A stretch of DNA of 64,000 bases. Origin: Umezawaea beigongshangensis (GTDB lineage: Bacteria; Actinomycetota; Actinomycetes; Mycobacteriales; Pseudonocardiaceae). Positions 8,118 to 15,532 of this stretch are shown piece by piece. The stretch spans positions 248,001 through 312,000 of the forward strand of contig NZ_JAEIOJ010000006.1 in NCBI RefSeq assembly GCF_016464305.1, given 5' to 3'. How positions within the stretch are numbered: the first letter of the stretch is position 1; every line of letters starts with the position of its first letter. The notes under the pieces were generated by a model. It made no database searches, had not been told where the DNA came from, and worked only from the letters and a program-made list of their open reading frames with translations. The translations under genes were made by a program, and so were the position numbers.

Positions 8118-9649
8118 CCGGTGTGGTGGTGGTCGGAGCGGGGATGGGCGGTCTGGCCGCGGCGGCGAGACTGGCCGCCACCGGGCACCGGGTGACCGTC
8201 CTGGAGCGCTCGGCGACGTGCGGCGGCAAGCTCGGCACGTACTCCCGCGACGGGTTCGTCTTCGACACCGGCCCGTCCCTGCTGACGCTGCCGCAGGTCT
8301 ACCGCGACCTGTTCGCGGCGACCGGCGCGGACCTGGACGAGCTGGTGGAGGTCGTGCCGGTCGACCCGACCTGCCACTACCGCTTCGCCGACGGCAGCGA
8401 GCTGGACGTGCCGCACGACCGCGGGCGGGTGGGTCCGGCCCTCGCCCGAGCCCTCGGCCCGGACACCGCCGCCGCCTGGGAGGCGGTGATGACCGACGCC
8501 GAGCGCCTGTGGGGCCTCGTCGGCGAACCCGTCCTGCAACGGCCCCTGAACGGCGTGCGGGACCTGCTGCGGCACTCCGCGAGCGTGCGCGACCTGTTCG
8601 CCATCGCTCCCTGGCGCACCCTGCGCGGCCTGGGGCGGCGGCGCTTCGCCGATCCCCGCGCGCGGTTCCTGCTCGACCGGTACGCCACCTACACCGGCTC
8701 CGACCCGCGCCGGTTGCCCGCGCTGATGACCGTCGTGCCGCACGTCGAGCAGCGCTACGGGAGCTGGTACGTCCGCGGCGGGCTGCGGGTGCTCGCCGAC
8801 GCGCTGCTGCACCGGGTGCGCGAGCTGGGCGTCGAGGTCCGCACCGGCAGCGAGGTCGTGGCCGTGGAGACCGGCGCCGCCGGCGTCACGGGTGTTCGCC
8901 TGGCCGGTGGCGAGCGGGTGCCGGCCTCGGTCGTGGTGTGCAACGCCGACGCCCGGCACCTGCACGACGACCTGCTGCGCGACCGGCGCGCGCGCCGCGC
9001 CCGGCGGGCGCTGAACCGCGTCCAGCCGTCGCTGGCGGGGTTCGTGCTGCTCCTGGCCCTGCGCGGGCGCACGCCGGACGCACGGCACCACCGCGTGCTG
9101 TTCGCGAGCGACCCCGACGCCGAGTTCGACGCGATCTTCGGGCCGCGCCCCCGGCCGGTGCCCGACCCGACGGTCTACGTGTGCGCCCCCGACGACCCGG
9201 CGGTGCGGCCCGACGCCGACCACGAAGCGTGGTTCGTGCTCGTCAACGCACCCCGGCACGACTCCGCGTCCGGTGTGGACTGGACGGAGTCCGGGCTCGC
9301 CGAGCGGTACGCCGACCAGGTCCTGGACGTGCTGGCACGCCGGGGGCTCGACGTGCGGGAACGCCTGCTGTGGCGGGAGATCCGCACCCCGGCCGACCTG
9401 GAGCGCGACACCGGCGCACCGGGTGGCTCCATCTACGGGTCGTCGTCGAACGGGCCGCGCGCCGCGCTGCTGCGCCCCGCGAACCGCAGCCGCGTGCCCG
9501 GCCTGTACCTGGTCGGCGGATCGGCGCACCCCGGCGGGGGACTGCCCCTGGTCGCGATGTCAGCCGCGATCGTCGCCGACCTGATCGGCCCCGCCGCGCG
9601 GAACCGCGCGGACCAGCCCGACCGAGAGCTGCACCAGGCCGATGACTGA
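8114..9649 (+). CDS. Phytoene desaturase family protein (CrtI/CrtN/CrtO type)
   Basis: A 511-residue FAD enzyme starting with VVVVGAGMGGLAAAARLA, then ERS..CGGKLGTYSRDGFVFDTGPSLLTLP, the classical N-terminal signature of bacterial phytoene desaturases. The C-terminal FAD-binding motif GLYLVGGSAHPGGGLPLVAMSA is also present. It could dehydrogenate the carotenoid backbone or, given its neighbours, carry out a late desaturation or oxidation. It starts at GTG 8114 overlapping the previous stop. Its last 90 bases overlap the oppositely oriented CDP-alcohol phosphotransferase gene. crtE and crtB are not in the window, so precursor supply must come from elsewhere. Confidence 0.9.
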   Translation: MTGVVVVGAGMGGLAAAARLAATGHRVTVLERSATCGGKLGTYSRDGFVFDTGPSLLTLPQVYRDLFAATGADLDELVEVVPVDPTCHYRFADGSELDVPHDRGRVGPALARALGPDTAAAWEAVMTDAERLWGLVGEPVLQRPLNGVRDLLRHSASVRDLFAIAPWRTLRGLGRRRFADPRARFLLDRYATYTGSDPRRLPALMTVVPHVEQRYGSWYVRGGLRVLADALLHRVRELGVEVRTGSEVVAVETGAAGVTGVRLAGGERVPASVVVCNADARHLHDDLLRDRRARRARRALNRVQPSLAGFVLLLALRGRTPDARHHRVLFASDPDAEFDAIFGPRPRPVPDPTVYVCAPDDPAVRPDADHEAWFVLVNAPRHDSASGVDWTESGLAERYADQVLDVLARRGLDVRERLLWREIRTPADLERDTGAPGGSIYGSSSNGPRAALLRPANRSRVPGLYLVGGSAHPGGGLPLVAMSAAIVADLIGPAARNRADQPDRELHQADD

Positions 9650-10258
9650 CAGCACGGCCCACAGCACCGCACACGTCCACGCCCAGGACCACCCGGTCAG
9701 CGGCGTGCCCGCCGGCACCAGCGCCGACCCCGCCGCGGCGACCGCCACCACCACGACCCGCGTCGGACGTTCGGCGACGGTGATCGACCCGGCCCCGGTC
9801 ATGCCGGCGCCCTGCGCCCTGGCGCGCGCGTACTCGTGCAGCAGCACCGCCGCCGCGACCGCCGCGCACCACGCCGCCGGTGCGCCCAGCACCAGCAGCA
9901 CCGCGACGAAGCACAGGTCGGTGATCCGGTCGGCCACCGCGTCGAGCACCGCGCCCAGCGGCCGTGCCCGTCCGGTCAGCAGCGCCACGGCGCCGTCCAG
10001 GCCGTCCAGGACCGCGGTCAGCACCACGGCGCCCGCTGCGGCCAGCGGCCAGGCGCCACCCCGCCCGGCGAGCAGCACGGCGAGCACGCCGGTCAGCACC
10101 CCGCACGCGGTCAGCACGTCCGGCGGCACCGCGAGCGCCGGCCGCGCCCAGCGCTGCACCAGCCCGAGCCACCCCACGGCCAGCCGGTTGCCCGACACGT
10201 CGTGCGCGTGCAGGCGCGACCACCCGGCCACCCCGTCGTCCCGTTCCACGTCGACCAC
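9560..10258 (-). CDS. CDP-alcohol phosphatidyltransferase family membrane protein
   Basis: A 232-residue integral membrane enzyme with about six hydrophobic helices. The catalytic CDP-alcohol motif reads DGAVALLTGRARPLGAVLDA then VAD, matching DG(x2)A-(x8)-G(x3)D(x3)D except that leucine replaces the usual arginine after the alanine. Such enzymes transfer a phosphoalcohol from CDP-diacylglycerol or a related donor to an alcohol. GTG 10258 gives the conserved N-terminus; the longer open frame upstream is noise. The 3' end overlaps the desaturase gene by 90 bases tail to tail. It may make a lipid used with the carotenoid genes, but its placement could be chance. Confidence 0.8.
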   Translation of the reverse strand: MVDVERDDGVAGWSRLHAHDVSGNRLAVGWLGLVQRWARPALAVPPDVLTACGVLTGVLAVLLAGRGGAWPLAAAGAVVLTAVLDGLDGAVALLTGRARPLGAVLDAVADRITDLCFVAVLLVLGAPAAWCAAVAAAVLLHEYARARAQGAGMTGAGSITVAERPTRVVVVAVAAAGSALVPAGTPLTGWSWAWTCAVLWAVLSVIGLVQLSVGLVRAVPRGGADQVGDDRG

Positions 10259-10294
10259 GGTAGGCGCGGAGCGCGCTCGCCGCCGGAGGAGACG

Positions 10295-11146
10295 GTGACG
10301 CCCGCGGTGCGCCGCGCGCGGACGGTCCTGCGCGACGCGGGCCGGGCGCTGCGCGGCAGGGACCTGTCGCTGTGGGCCGCCGGGGTGACGTTCTTCGGGC
10401 TGCTGGCGGTCGTGCCGCTGCTGCTGATCGCCCTGCGCGGAGCGGCGGTGCTGGTCTCGCCGGAGTTCGTGCAGGAGGGACTGCGCCGCTGGGGCGAGGC
10501 CCTGCCGCCGCAGCACCGCCCGGCCGCGGCGCTGGACGCGCTGGCGTCGGCGGCGCTCGGCTCGTCCTGGACGGTGCTGCTCGTGGCGCTGCTGCCCGCC
10601 ACGTTCTACGGCGAGGGGCTGCGTCGCGGCATGACGCAGGTCGCCGCCGAGCCGGCGGGCGCGCTGGTCGGCTGGAAGGGCAGGCTGGCGTTCGCGCCGG
10701 TCCTGCTGATGAGCCCGGTGCTCGTCGTCGTCCTGCTCGGCACGACCGACCTCGTCGCGGGTCTGTACACCGCCGGTGGCTGGACCGCGGTGCTGGGCGT
10801 GGTCGTGTCCTTCCACGTCGACTGGCTCGTGCTGTCGGCAGTGCTGTGCGCGGTGTTCCTGGCGAACACCCCCTCCGGTGTGCGGCGGCGCTACGCGGTG
10901 GTGTGCGCCTTCTCCACCGGCGCGGTCCTCGCCGGGTTCCTGCACGGGTTCCTGCTGTTCCTGGCCATCCCGATCGACTGGAGCATCCCGTTCGGCGGCC
11001 TGGTCGTCGTCGGCGCGGTCGCCGCGCTCGGACTGTGGCTGTACCTGCTGCACGTGCTGGTGCTGTTCGCGCACCGGTTGCTGCTGAGCACGGAGCGCAC
11101 GCGGGCCGGTCGGCGGCCACCGGTGGAACCGCCGCCCGGCGACTGA
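10295..11146 (+). CDS. YihY/BrkB-like inner membrane protein
   Basis: A 283-residue polytopic protein of the YihY/virulence factor BrkB family. The N-terminus has the typical amphipathic lead (RDLSLWAAGVTFFGLLAVVP), followed by about five more membrane helices and a basic, proline-rich cytoplasmic tail. The molecular function of this family is not established. GTG 10295 follows GGAGGA by 4 bases. It is divergent from the CDP-alcohol enzyme with only 36 bases between them, so the two probably share a promoter region. Confidence 0.82.
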   Translation: MTPAVRRARTVLRDAGRALRGRDLSLWAAGVTFFGLLAVVPLLLIALRGAAVLVSPEFVQEGLRRWGEALPPQHRPAAALDALASAALGSSWTVLLVALLPATFYGEGLRRGMTQVAAEPAGALVGWKGRLAFAPVLLMSPVLVVVLLGTTDLVAGLYTAGGWTAVLGVVVSFHVDWLVLSAVLCAVFLANTPSGVRRRYAVVCAFSTGAVLAGFLHGFLLFLAIPIDWSIPFGGLVVVGAVAALGLWLYLLHVLVLFAHRLLLSTERTRAGRRPPVEPPPGD

Positions 11147-11260
11147 GGCCGAGCGCGCCACCGGGGTTGCGCCGGGCCGTCCGGCGCTCGAACAACCCGT
11201 GCACGGCGTCCCGTTCGGCTGACGAGCGCGAACACCGCCGCGACGCCGGGTGCGCGGGGG
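11147..11260. other. Non-coding DNA upstream of a decayed gene
   Basis: This short stretch between the YihY-like gene and the substrate-binding remnant holds no credible frame or clear regulatory signal. Confidence 0.5.
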
Positions 11261-11480
11261 AGCCGCTGCGAGCGCGGCTCCAGCACCGAGGTCGTGCGCA
11301 AGATCGGCGAGACGCCCGGCGCGATCGGCTGCGCGGACGCGCCCCCGGTCACCCGTGCCCGCGAGGAGGACGCGCTGACCGCGCTCGCGCTGGACGGCCG
11401 GGTCGTCCGCCGGGCTGCGGCTGGAGGAGGCCGGGTACCCGCCGTGCACCACGGCCGAGGGCGCCGCGCTGGAGCAGTGC
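11261..11480 (+). pseudogene. Remnant of a PstS-like substrate-binding protein
   Basis: From 11261 one + frame reads a fragment containing GSSTEVVRKIGETPGAIGCA (about 11276-11335), very like the C-terminal part of phosphate-type periplasmic binding proteins, where VV..I..TPGAIGY is characteristic. After about 11400 the similarity moves to a neighbouring frame (LRLEEAGYPPCTT), as expected after a frameshift. There is no start, signal peptide or upstream half. I read this as the decayed end of a lost transporter gene. The identification rests on a short motif, so confidence is moderate. Confidence 0.42.
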
Positions 11481-11666
11481 GACCTCCACCGAGAACGGTC
11501 GCAGCCGCACCACACGTCACCGCCGAACACGTCGCCGCCGATCGGCGGCGTCTCGCGCTCCCGGTCGGCGGTGGTCGCGAACGTCGTGACGCCGACGACC
11601 ACCGCGCAGCCGCGGGAAGCCCTCCGGACGCCGCTGGCCACCTCGGGCCGACGCCGCCGGAACCGC

Positions 11667-12419
11667 TCAGCCGGGGAGGTCCGGGCGGGTGGTGCCCGTG
11701 TCCTCCTGCACCGAGCGCAGCGGGGTGAGCGTGGGGTGGCCCGCGGCGAGCAGCGCCGCGTCGCTGCCCGGTGTCTGCTCGCCCTCGACCAGCACCTCCG
11801 ACCGCGCCAGGCTGCCGTCGTCGAGGTCGTCCACCCGCGTCTGCACGAGGCCGAACTCCGAGAGCGTCGCCCAGCGCAGCGGTTCCAGCGACTCCAGCGG
11901 GACGTTCGGCACGTTCAGGTTCAGCACGGTCCCCGGCGGCATGTCCCGCAGCAGCGGCAGGACGCGCTGCGCCACGGCCGCCGCCGTGTCCCAGTGGTCC
12001 TCGATCGGCGTCAGCCCCACGTCGAGCGACACCGCCAGCGCGCTGACGCCGTTGATGCTCGCCGTCAGCGCCGCGCCCACGGTGCCGGAGTGCAGGACCG
12101 CCCGGCCGATGTTCGCGCCGTGGTTGATGCCGGACAGCAGGACGTCCGGGGTGCCGTCGAACGAGCCGCGCGCGGCGAGCAGCGCGATCAGGCCGGGGTG
12201 CGCGGCGACCGCGCGGGCCACCGGGACACCCGGCACGTCGCGCCGCGTCACCACCACCCTGCCGTCGTCCTCGGCGGACATCAGACCCGCGCTGGTACCG
12301 CTGGACTGGGCGGCGGGTGCGGCGATCGAGGCGTCCAGGCCCGCGCTGACGGCCGCGCGGGCCAGCGCGTGCAGGCCGGGGGAGTCGATGCCGTCGTCGT
12401 TGGTCACGAGAGCTCTCAT
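11667..12419 (-). CDS. surE: 5'/3'-nucleotidase SurE
   Basis: A 250-residue SurE phosphatase with the metal-binding start MRALVTNDDGIDSPG (aspartates at 8 and 9) and the signature SGINHGANIGRAVLHSGTVGAA. SurE hydrolyses nucleoside monophosphates and short polyphosphates in the cytoplasm, in stationary phase and stress in other bacteria. Its ATG overlaps the stop of the upstream sugar kinase as ATGA, so the two are translationally coupled. No catalytic residue appears missing. Confidence 0.95.
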   Translation of the reverse strand: MRALVTNDDGIDSPGLHALARAAVSAGLDASIAAPAAQSSGTSAGLMSAEDDGRVVVTRRDVPGVPVARAVAAHPGLIALLAARGSFDGTPDVLLSGINHGANIGRAVLHSGTVGAALTASINGVSALAVSLDVGLTPIEDHWDTAAAVAQRVLPLLRDMPPGTVLNLNVPNVPLESLEPLRWATLSEFGLVQTRVDDLDDGSLARSEVLVEGEQTPGSDAALLAAGHPTLTPLRSVQEDTGTTRPDLPG

Positions 12420-13360
12420 GAGGTCGACTCTGTCCCGTCGGGACCGATCTCGCGAAGCGTCACGTGATCGCGCAGCGCCCGGATCGTCTCCCCGCTGCCC
12501 GTCCCCAGCCCGTGGCGGGTCACGTTGATCGCCCCGGCCGCCGCGCCCAGCGTCAGCGCGTCCTCGATCTCCTCGCCCTGCGCGAGCGCGGCGACCACGC
12601 CCGCGGTCATGGAGTCGCCGCCGCCCTTGGTGTCGACGGTCTGCAAGGCGGGCGACTCGATCAGGAACGTCCGGTCGCCGACGAGCGCGAGGGTCGCCTC
12701 CGCCGCCCGCGACACGATCACCGCGCGGACGCCGGAATCGGCGATCTTCCGCGCGGCCCCGATCAGCGCGGGCAGCTCGTCGTTCTCGGCCCGGCCGTCG
12801 TCGACCAGTTCCTCGTGGCTGACCTTCACGACGGTCGGTCCGCCCTCCAGGGCCGCGTCGAGCCGCTCGCCCGACAGGTCCACGACCACGCGGCAGTCGT
12901 GGGAGGTGAGGTCGGCGGTGAGCCTGCGGTAGACCGACGACGGCAGCACCCCGTCCTCGGTCGGCGCGCTGAGCACCGCGATCCCCGCGCGCAGCCCCTC
13001 GACGAGCGTCATCTCGTAGAGGTCGTCCACCTCGTGCCGGGACAGGCTGTCCGCGTGCGCGGTCACGACGGGCGTGCGCCCGCCGTCGCGCCGGTCGTGC
13101 ACGTAGGCGCCGTTGCGGGCCCGCACGTCCCGCGAGCGCACGTCGATGTCGGGACCGGTGACGAGGCCGCGCAGGACGCCGCCGGTCTCACCGCCGAACG
13201 TCGCGCACAGCACGACGGGCACGCCCAGCGAGGTGATCATCCTCGCCTGCCAGATGCCCTGGCCTCCGGCGTGCAGGTGGATGTCGGGCTGTCCTTCGAG
13301 CTCTTCGACGGTCACGGTCAGCTGGGGGGACGGGGCGAGCACCACGACGTGTTGGGTCAC
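12416..13360 (-). CDS. PfkB family carbohydrate kinase (FruK/1-phosphofructokinase-like)
   Basis: A 314-residue ribokinase-superfamily kinase. The N-terminus has the substrate loop HAGGQGIWQARMITSLG typical of the phosphofructokinase/tagatose-6-phosphate branch, and the C-terminal catalytic motif is DTKGGGDSMTAGVVAAL, where the aspartate is the base that activates the sugar hydroxyl. The second glycine replaces the more usual alanine of GAGD. Starts at GTG 13360. It is the first gene of a two-gene unit with surE. Whether it acts on a sugar phosphate or a nucleoside is not clear; pairing with a nucleotidase hints at nucleoside or pentose salvage, as inference only. Confidence 0.85.
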   Translation of the reverse strand: MTQHVVVLAPSPQLTVTVEELEGQPDIHLHAGGQGIWQARMITSLGVPVVLCATFGGETGGVLRGLVTGPDIDVRSRDVRARNGAYVHDRRDGGRTPVVTAHADSLSRHEVDDLYEMTLVEGLRAGIAVLSAPTEDGVLPSSVYRRLTADLTSHDCRVVVDLSGERLDAALEGGPTVVKVSHEELVDDGRAENDELPALIGAARKIADSGVRAVIVSRAAEATLALVGDRTFLIESPALQTVDTKGGGDSMTAGVVAALAQGEEIEDALTLGAAAGAINVTRHGLGTGSGETIRALRDHVTLREIGPDGTESTS

Positions 13361-13425
13361 CTGAATCCGATACCCCGCGACGTAACGGACTATTCACCCA
13401 CAACGGTGACGCTCGGCGTGTCGCC

Positions 13426-14004
13426 TCAGGAATGCGGCTGGAGGTGGGTGCGCTGCCCCTCGTGGTCGAGGATGGCCAGGATCTCCGCCGGACCGCCGCG
13501 AGCGCCGAACGCGTGCGGGACCATCGTGGAGAACGACGCGGCCTGGCCCGCCTCCACGACGATCGTCCGCTCGCCCAGCAGCAGCACGACGGTGCCCGAC
13601 AGCACGGTGAACCAGTCCTTGCCGGGGTGGACCTTCTGCTCGGTCTCGCCGCGCCGGGGCTCCGGCCTGGTGAGCCGGATCTTCGCCACGGTCACGCCGT
13701 TCGGTCCCGTCTCCCGGTTCAGCGTCCAGGTGGTCGTCCCGCGCTCGGCGTTGTGCTCGGGCCTGATCACCACGTCGTCGTCGCTGACCGACTCCACGAG
13801 CTGGTCGATGGTGGTCCGCAGGGCGCGGGCGATGGAGCTGAGCTGGTCGAGGCCGATCCGCCGGTGTCCCGTCTCGATGCGGCTCAGGGTGGACGGGCTC
13901 AGGTGGCAGCGGGCGGACAGCTCGTCGAGCGACCAGCCCAGGGCCACGCGCAGTCCGCGGATCCGCTTGCGGACCAGCTCGTCGATCTCATGGTCTTGCG
14001 TCAT
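13426..14004 (-). CDS. XRE-type regulator with C-terminal cupin domain
   Basis: A 192-residue regulator. Residues about 10-65 are a helix-turn-helix (LRVALGWSLDELSARCHLS then STLSRIETGHR) and about 110-185 form a small cupin barrel (HPGKDWFTVLSGTVVLLLGE). Such proteins sense a small molecule in the cupin and usually repress a divergent gene. ATG 14004 lies inside the repeat TTGCG-N5-CGCAA, suggesting autoregulation. The divergent partner is the methyltransferase at 14052, only 47 bases away. Confidence 0.9.
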   Translation of the reverse strand: MTQDHEIDELVRKRIRGLRVALGWSLDELSARCHLSPSTLSRIETGHRRIGLDQLSSIARALRTTIDQLVESVSDDDVVIRPEHNAERGTTTWTLNRETGPNGVTVAKIRLTRPEPRRGETEQKVHPGKDWFTVLSGTVVLLLGERTIVVEAGQAASFSTMVPHAFGARGGPAEILAILDHEGQRTHLQPHS

Positions 14005-14031
14005 GCGCAAGAATATATGTCTTCGGCGCAA
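13996..14031. promoter_or_regulatory. Putative operator between XRE-cupin regulator and methyltransferase
   Basis: TTGCG (13996-14000) and CGCAA (14006-14010) form an inverted repeat across the regulator's start codon. A further GCGCAA occurs at 14026-14031, close to the methyltransferase ribosome site GGAGG. The spacing fits a site where the regulator would shut off both genes. Binding is inferred. Confidence 0.5.
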
Positions 14032-14051
14032 CAGGCACGTAGCGTGGAGGC

Positions 14052-14891
14052 ATGGGACACGATCACCACGACCACCACGACCACGCCGACCAGACCGTCC
14101 TCGCCGAGGTGCTCGACCTCGACGCCGAGGTGCTGCACACCTACCTGACCGATCTGACCGCCTGGCTCCGCGACCTGGTGGGCGACCCGGCGCCCCGGCG
14201 GATCGTCGACCTCGGCGCCGGGACGGGAACCGGGACCTTCGCCCTGCTCGAACGCTTCCCGGACGCGGAGGTGGTCGCCCTCGACGCCTCCGCGCAGCTG
14301 CTGCACCGCCTGGGGAGCAGGGCCCGCGACCTCGGCGTGGCCGACCGCGTGCGCACCGTGGAGGCGGACCTGGACGTGGCGTGGCCCGCCGTCGGCACCG
14401 CGGACCTGGTGTGGGCGTCCGCGTCGCTGCACCACGTGGCCGACCCCGCCCGCGTCCTGACCGACGTCCTCGGGACGCTGCGTCCCGGCGGGCACCTCGC
14501 CGTGGTGGAGCTGGACTCCTTCCCGCGCTTCCTGCCGGAGGACCTCGGGTTCGGCCGTCCCGGTCTCGAAGCGCGCTTCCGCGCCCTCGTCGCCGCACAG
14601 CGCGCCACCGACATGCCGCACCTCGGGGCGGACTGGGGGCCGCGCCTGTCCGCCGCGGGCTTCACCGTCGAGGTGGAGCGCGTGATCGAGATCGAGCTGA
14701 CCCCGCCCCTCCCCGAGGCCGCCGCCCGGTACGCGCAAGCGTCCCTGACCCGTCTGCGCTCCGGCTTCGGCGACCGCCTGGACGCCGAGGACCGAGCCGC
14801 GCTGGACGTCCTCCTCGGCGGCAACCTGCTCCAGCGCGACGACCTCACCGTCCGCGCGACGAGGACCGTCTGGCTGGCCACCCGCCCCTGA
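14052..14891 (+). CDS. SAM-dependent methyltransferase with histidine-rich N-terminus
   Basis: A 279-residue class I methyltransferase. Motif I is IVDLGAGTGTGT (51-62), followed by the acidic ribose-binding end of strand 2 (VVALDAS) and LVWASASLHHVADP as motif IV-like region. The first 13 residues are MGHDHHDHHDHAD, a dense histidine/aspartate cluster that could bind Zn, Ni or Co. This cluster precedes the fold and is not part of the SAM pocket. ATG 14052 has GGAGG 5 bases upstream. Divergent XRE-cupin control suggests induction by a small molecule. Substrate unknown. Confidence 0.88.
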   Translation: MGHDHHDHHDHADQTVLAEVLDLDAEVLHTYLTDLTAWLRDLVGDPAPRRIVDLGAGTGTGTFALLERFPDAEVVALDASAQLLHRLGSRARDLGVADRVRTVEADLDVAWPAVGTADLVWASASLHHVADPARVLTDVLGTLRPGGHLAVVELDSFPRFLPEDLGFGRPGLEARFRALVAAQRATDMPHLGADWGPRLSAAGFTVEVERVIEIELTPPLPEAAARYAQASLTRLRSGFGDRLDAEDRAALDVLLGGNLLQRDDLTVRATRTVWLATRP

Positions 14892-14902
14892 CCCCGCGAG
14901 TG

Positions 14903-14971
14903 GGACCGTTCGAGCAGGGTGAACGTCGCGTTCACGACGAGAACCCGCCACCGGCGGTGCTCGAACGGTCC
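14903..14971. repeat. Large inverted repeat of the GTTCGAGCA family, probable terminator
   Basis: GGACCGTTCGAGCA (14903-14916) pairs perfectly with TGCTCGAACGGTCC (14958-14971). Nested inside is a second perfect hairpin, GTGAACG (14919-14925) with CGTTCAC (14929-14935). It begins 11 bases after the methyltransferase stop. The arm belongs to the same family as the 22-bp repeats at 43740-43827 and the copy at 15451, so it may be a mobile or architectural element as well as a terminator. Confidence 0.65.
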
Positions 14972-15000
14972 GCTCCGGGTGCCTGAACGGGCAACTCGCG

Positions 15001-15360
15001 TCAGGGGAGGGGGCGGCGGCCGGCGAAGCCCACGTCGGCGCGGTGGTACCAGGCCAGGTCCTCGTCGCCCTCCAGCCAGCACAGCAGCACCGGCACGCCG
15101 TCGACGTCGGCGGGAAAGTCGATCAGCAGCGGGGCGAAGCCCTTCAGCTCGGCGCCGGTGGCCTGGACGGCGGTCATCAGCTCGTCCAGCCTCGCCCTGG
15201 CCGCCTTCAGCTCGGGCAGCCCGCCCAGCGCGGTGGGACGGCCGTCGGCGAGCGCCGCCGCCAGCTCGGCGGCGTCGGCGCGCAGGACCACCAGCTCGTC
15301 CAGCACCGGTCGCAGTCCGCGGAGTTCCTCGCGTGCCTCCGGCACCGTGAACAGACCCAT
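15001..15360 (-). CDS. DUF2203 family protein
   Basis: A 119-residue soluble protein resembling DUF2203. It starts MGLFTVPEAREELRGLRPVLDEL, has a long helical middle (KAARARLDELMTAVQATGAELKG), then LLIDFPADVDGVPVLLCWLEGDEDLAWYH, the most conserved part of that family. Function unknown. ATG 15360 was preferred over an upstream ATG at 15399 because DUF2203 proteins begin close to FTVxEA. It stands alone, between repeat-type terminators. Confidence 0.8.
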   Translation of the reverse strand: MGLFTVPEAREELRGLRPVLDELVVLRADAAELAAALADGRPTALGGLPELKAARARLDELMTAVQATGAELKGFAPLLIDFPADVDGVPVLLCWLEGDEDLAWYHRADVGFAGRRPLP

Positions 15361-15450
15361 GCCCGTCAGCTTCCCACCGCGCTCCCGGCGTGCGGACACC
15401 GGGCGTGCGGGCGTGGCCGGAGCTGTGGCCGGTCCACCGGCGGCTCACCC

Positions 15451-15472
15451 GCGAGCGGGCCGTTCGAGCGGA
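15451..15472. repeat. Dispersed copy of the GTTCGAGC repeat family
   Basis: This copy reads CGAGCGGGCCGTTCGAGCGG, matching the arms at 14903-14971 and the tandem units at 43740-43827. It overlaps the left arm of the next hairpin. Confidence 0.55.
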
Positions 15473-15507
15473 CGAGCCCGCCGCACCGGGTGCGACGGGC
15501 TCGTCCG
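15469..15507. terminator. Terminator of the DUF1996 gene
   Basis: A perfect 12-bp stem CGGACGAGCCCG (15469-15480) with CGGGCTCGTCCG (15496-15507). The loop itself holds CGCAC/GTGCG, lengthening the hairpin. It lies 26 bases beyond the stop of the leftward DUF1996 gene. Confidence 0.75.
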
Positions 15508-15532
15508 GACGGGTGTGCTCAGGGGCAGGGGG

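Noticed and set aside
11294-11728. A 144-codon + frame taken as a whole gene
   Set aside because: Only its first part resembles a binding protein and the remainder is noise overlapping surE, so it is listed as a remnant instead.
12464-14986. An 840-codon + frame over pfkB and the XRE-cupin gene
   Set aside because: It is antisense to genes with clear motifs and contains no recognisable domain.
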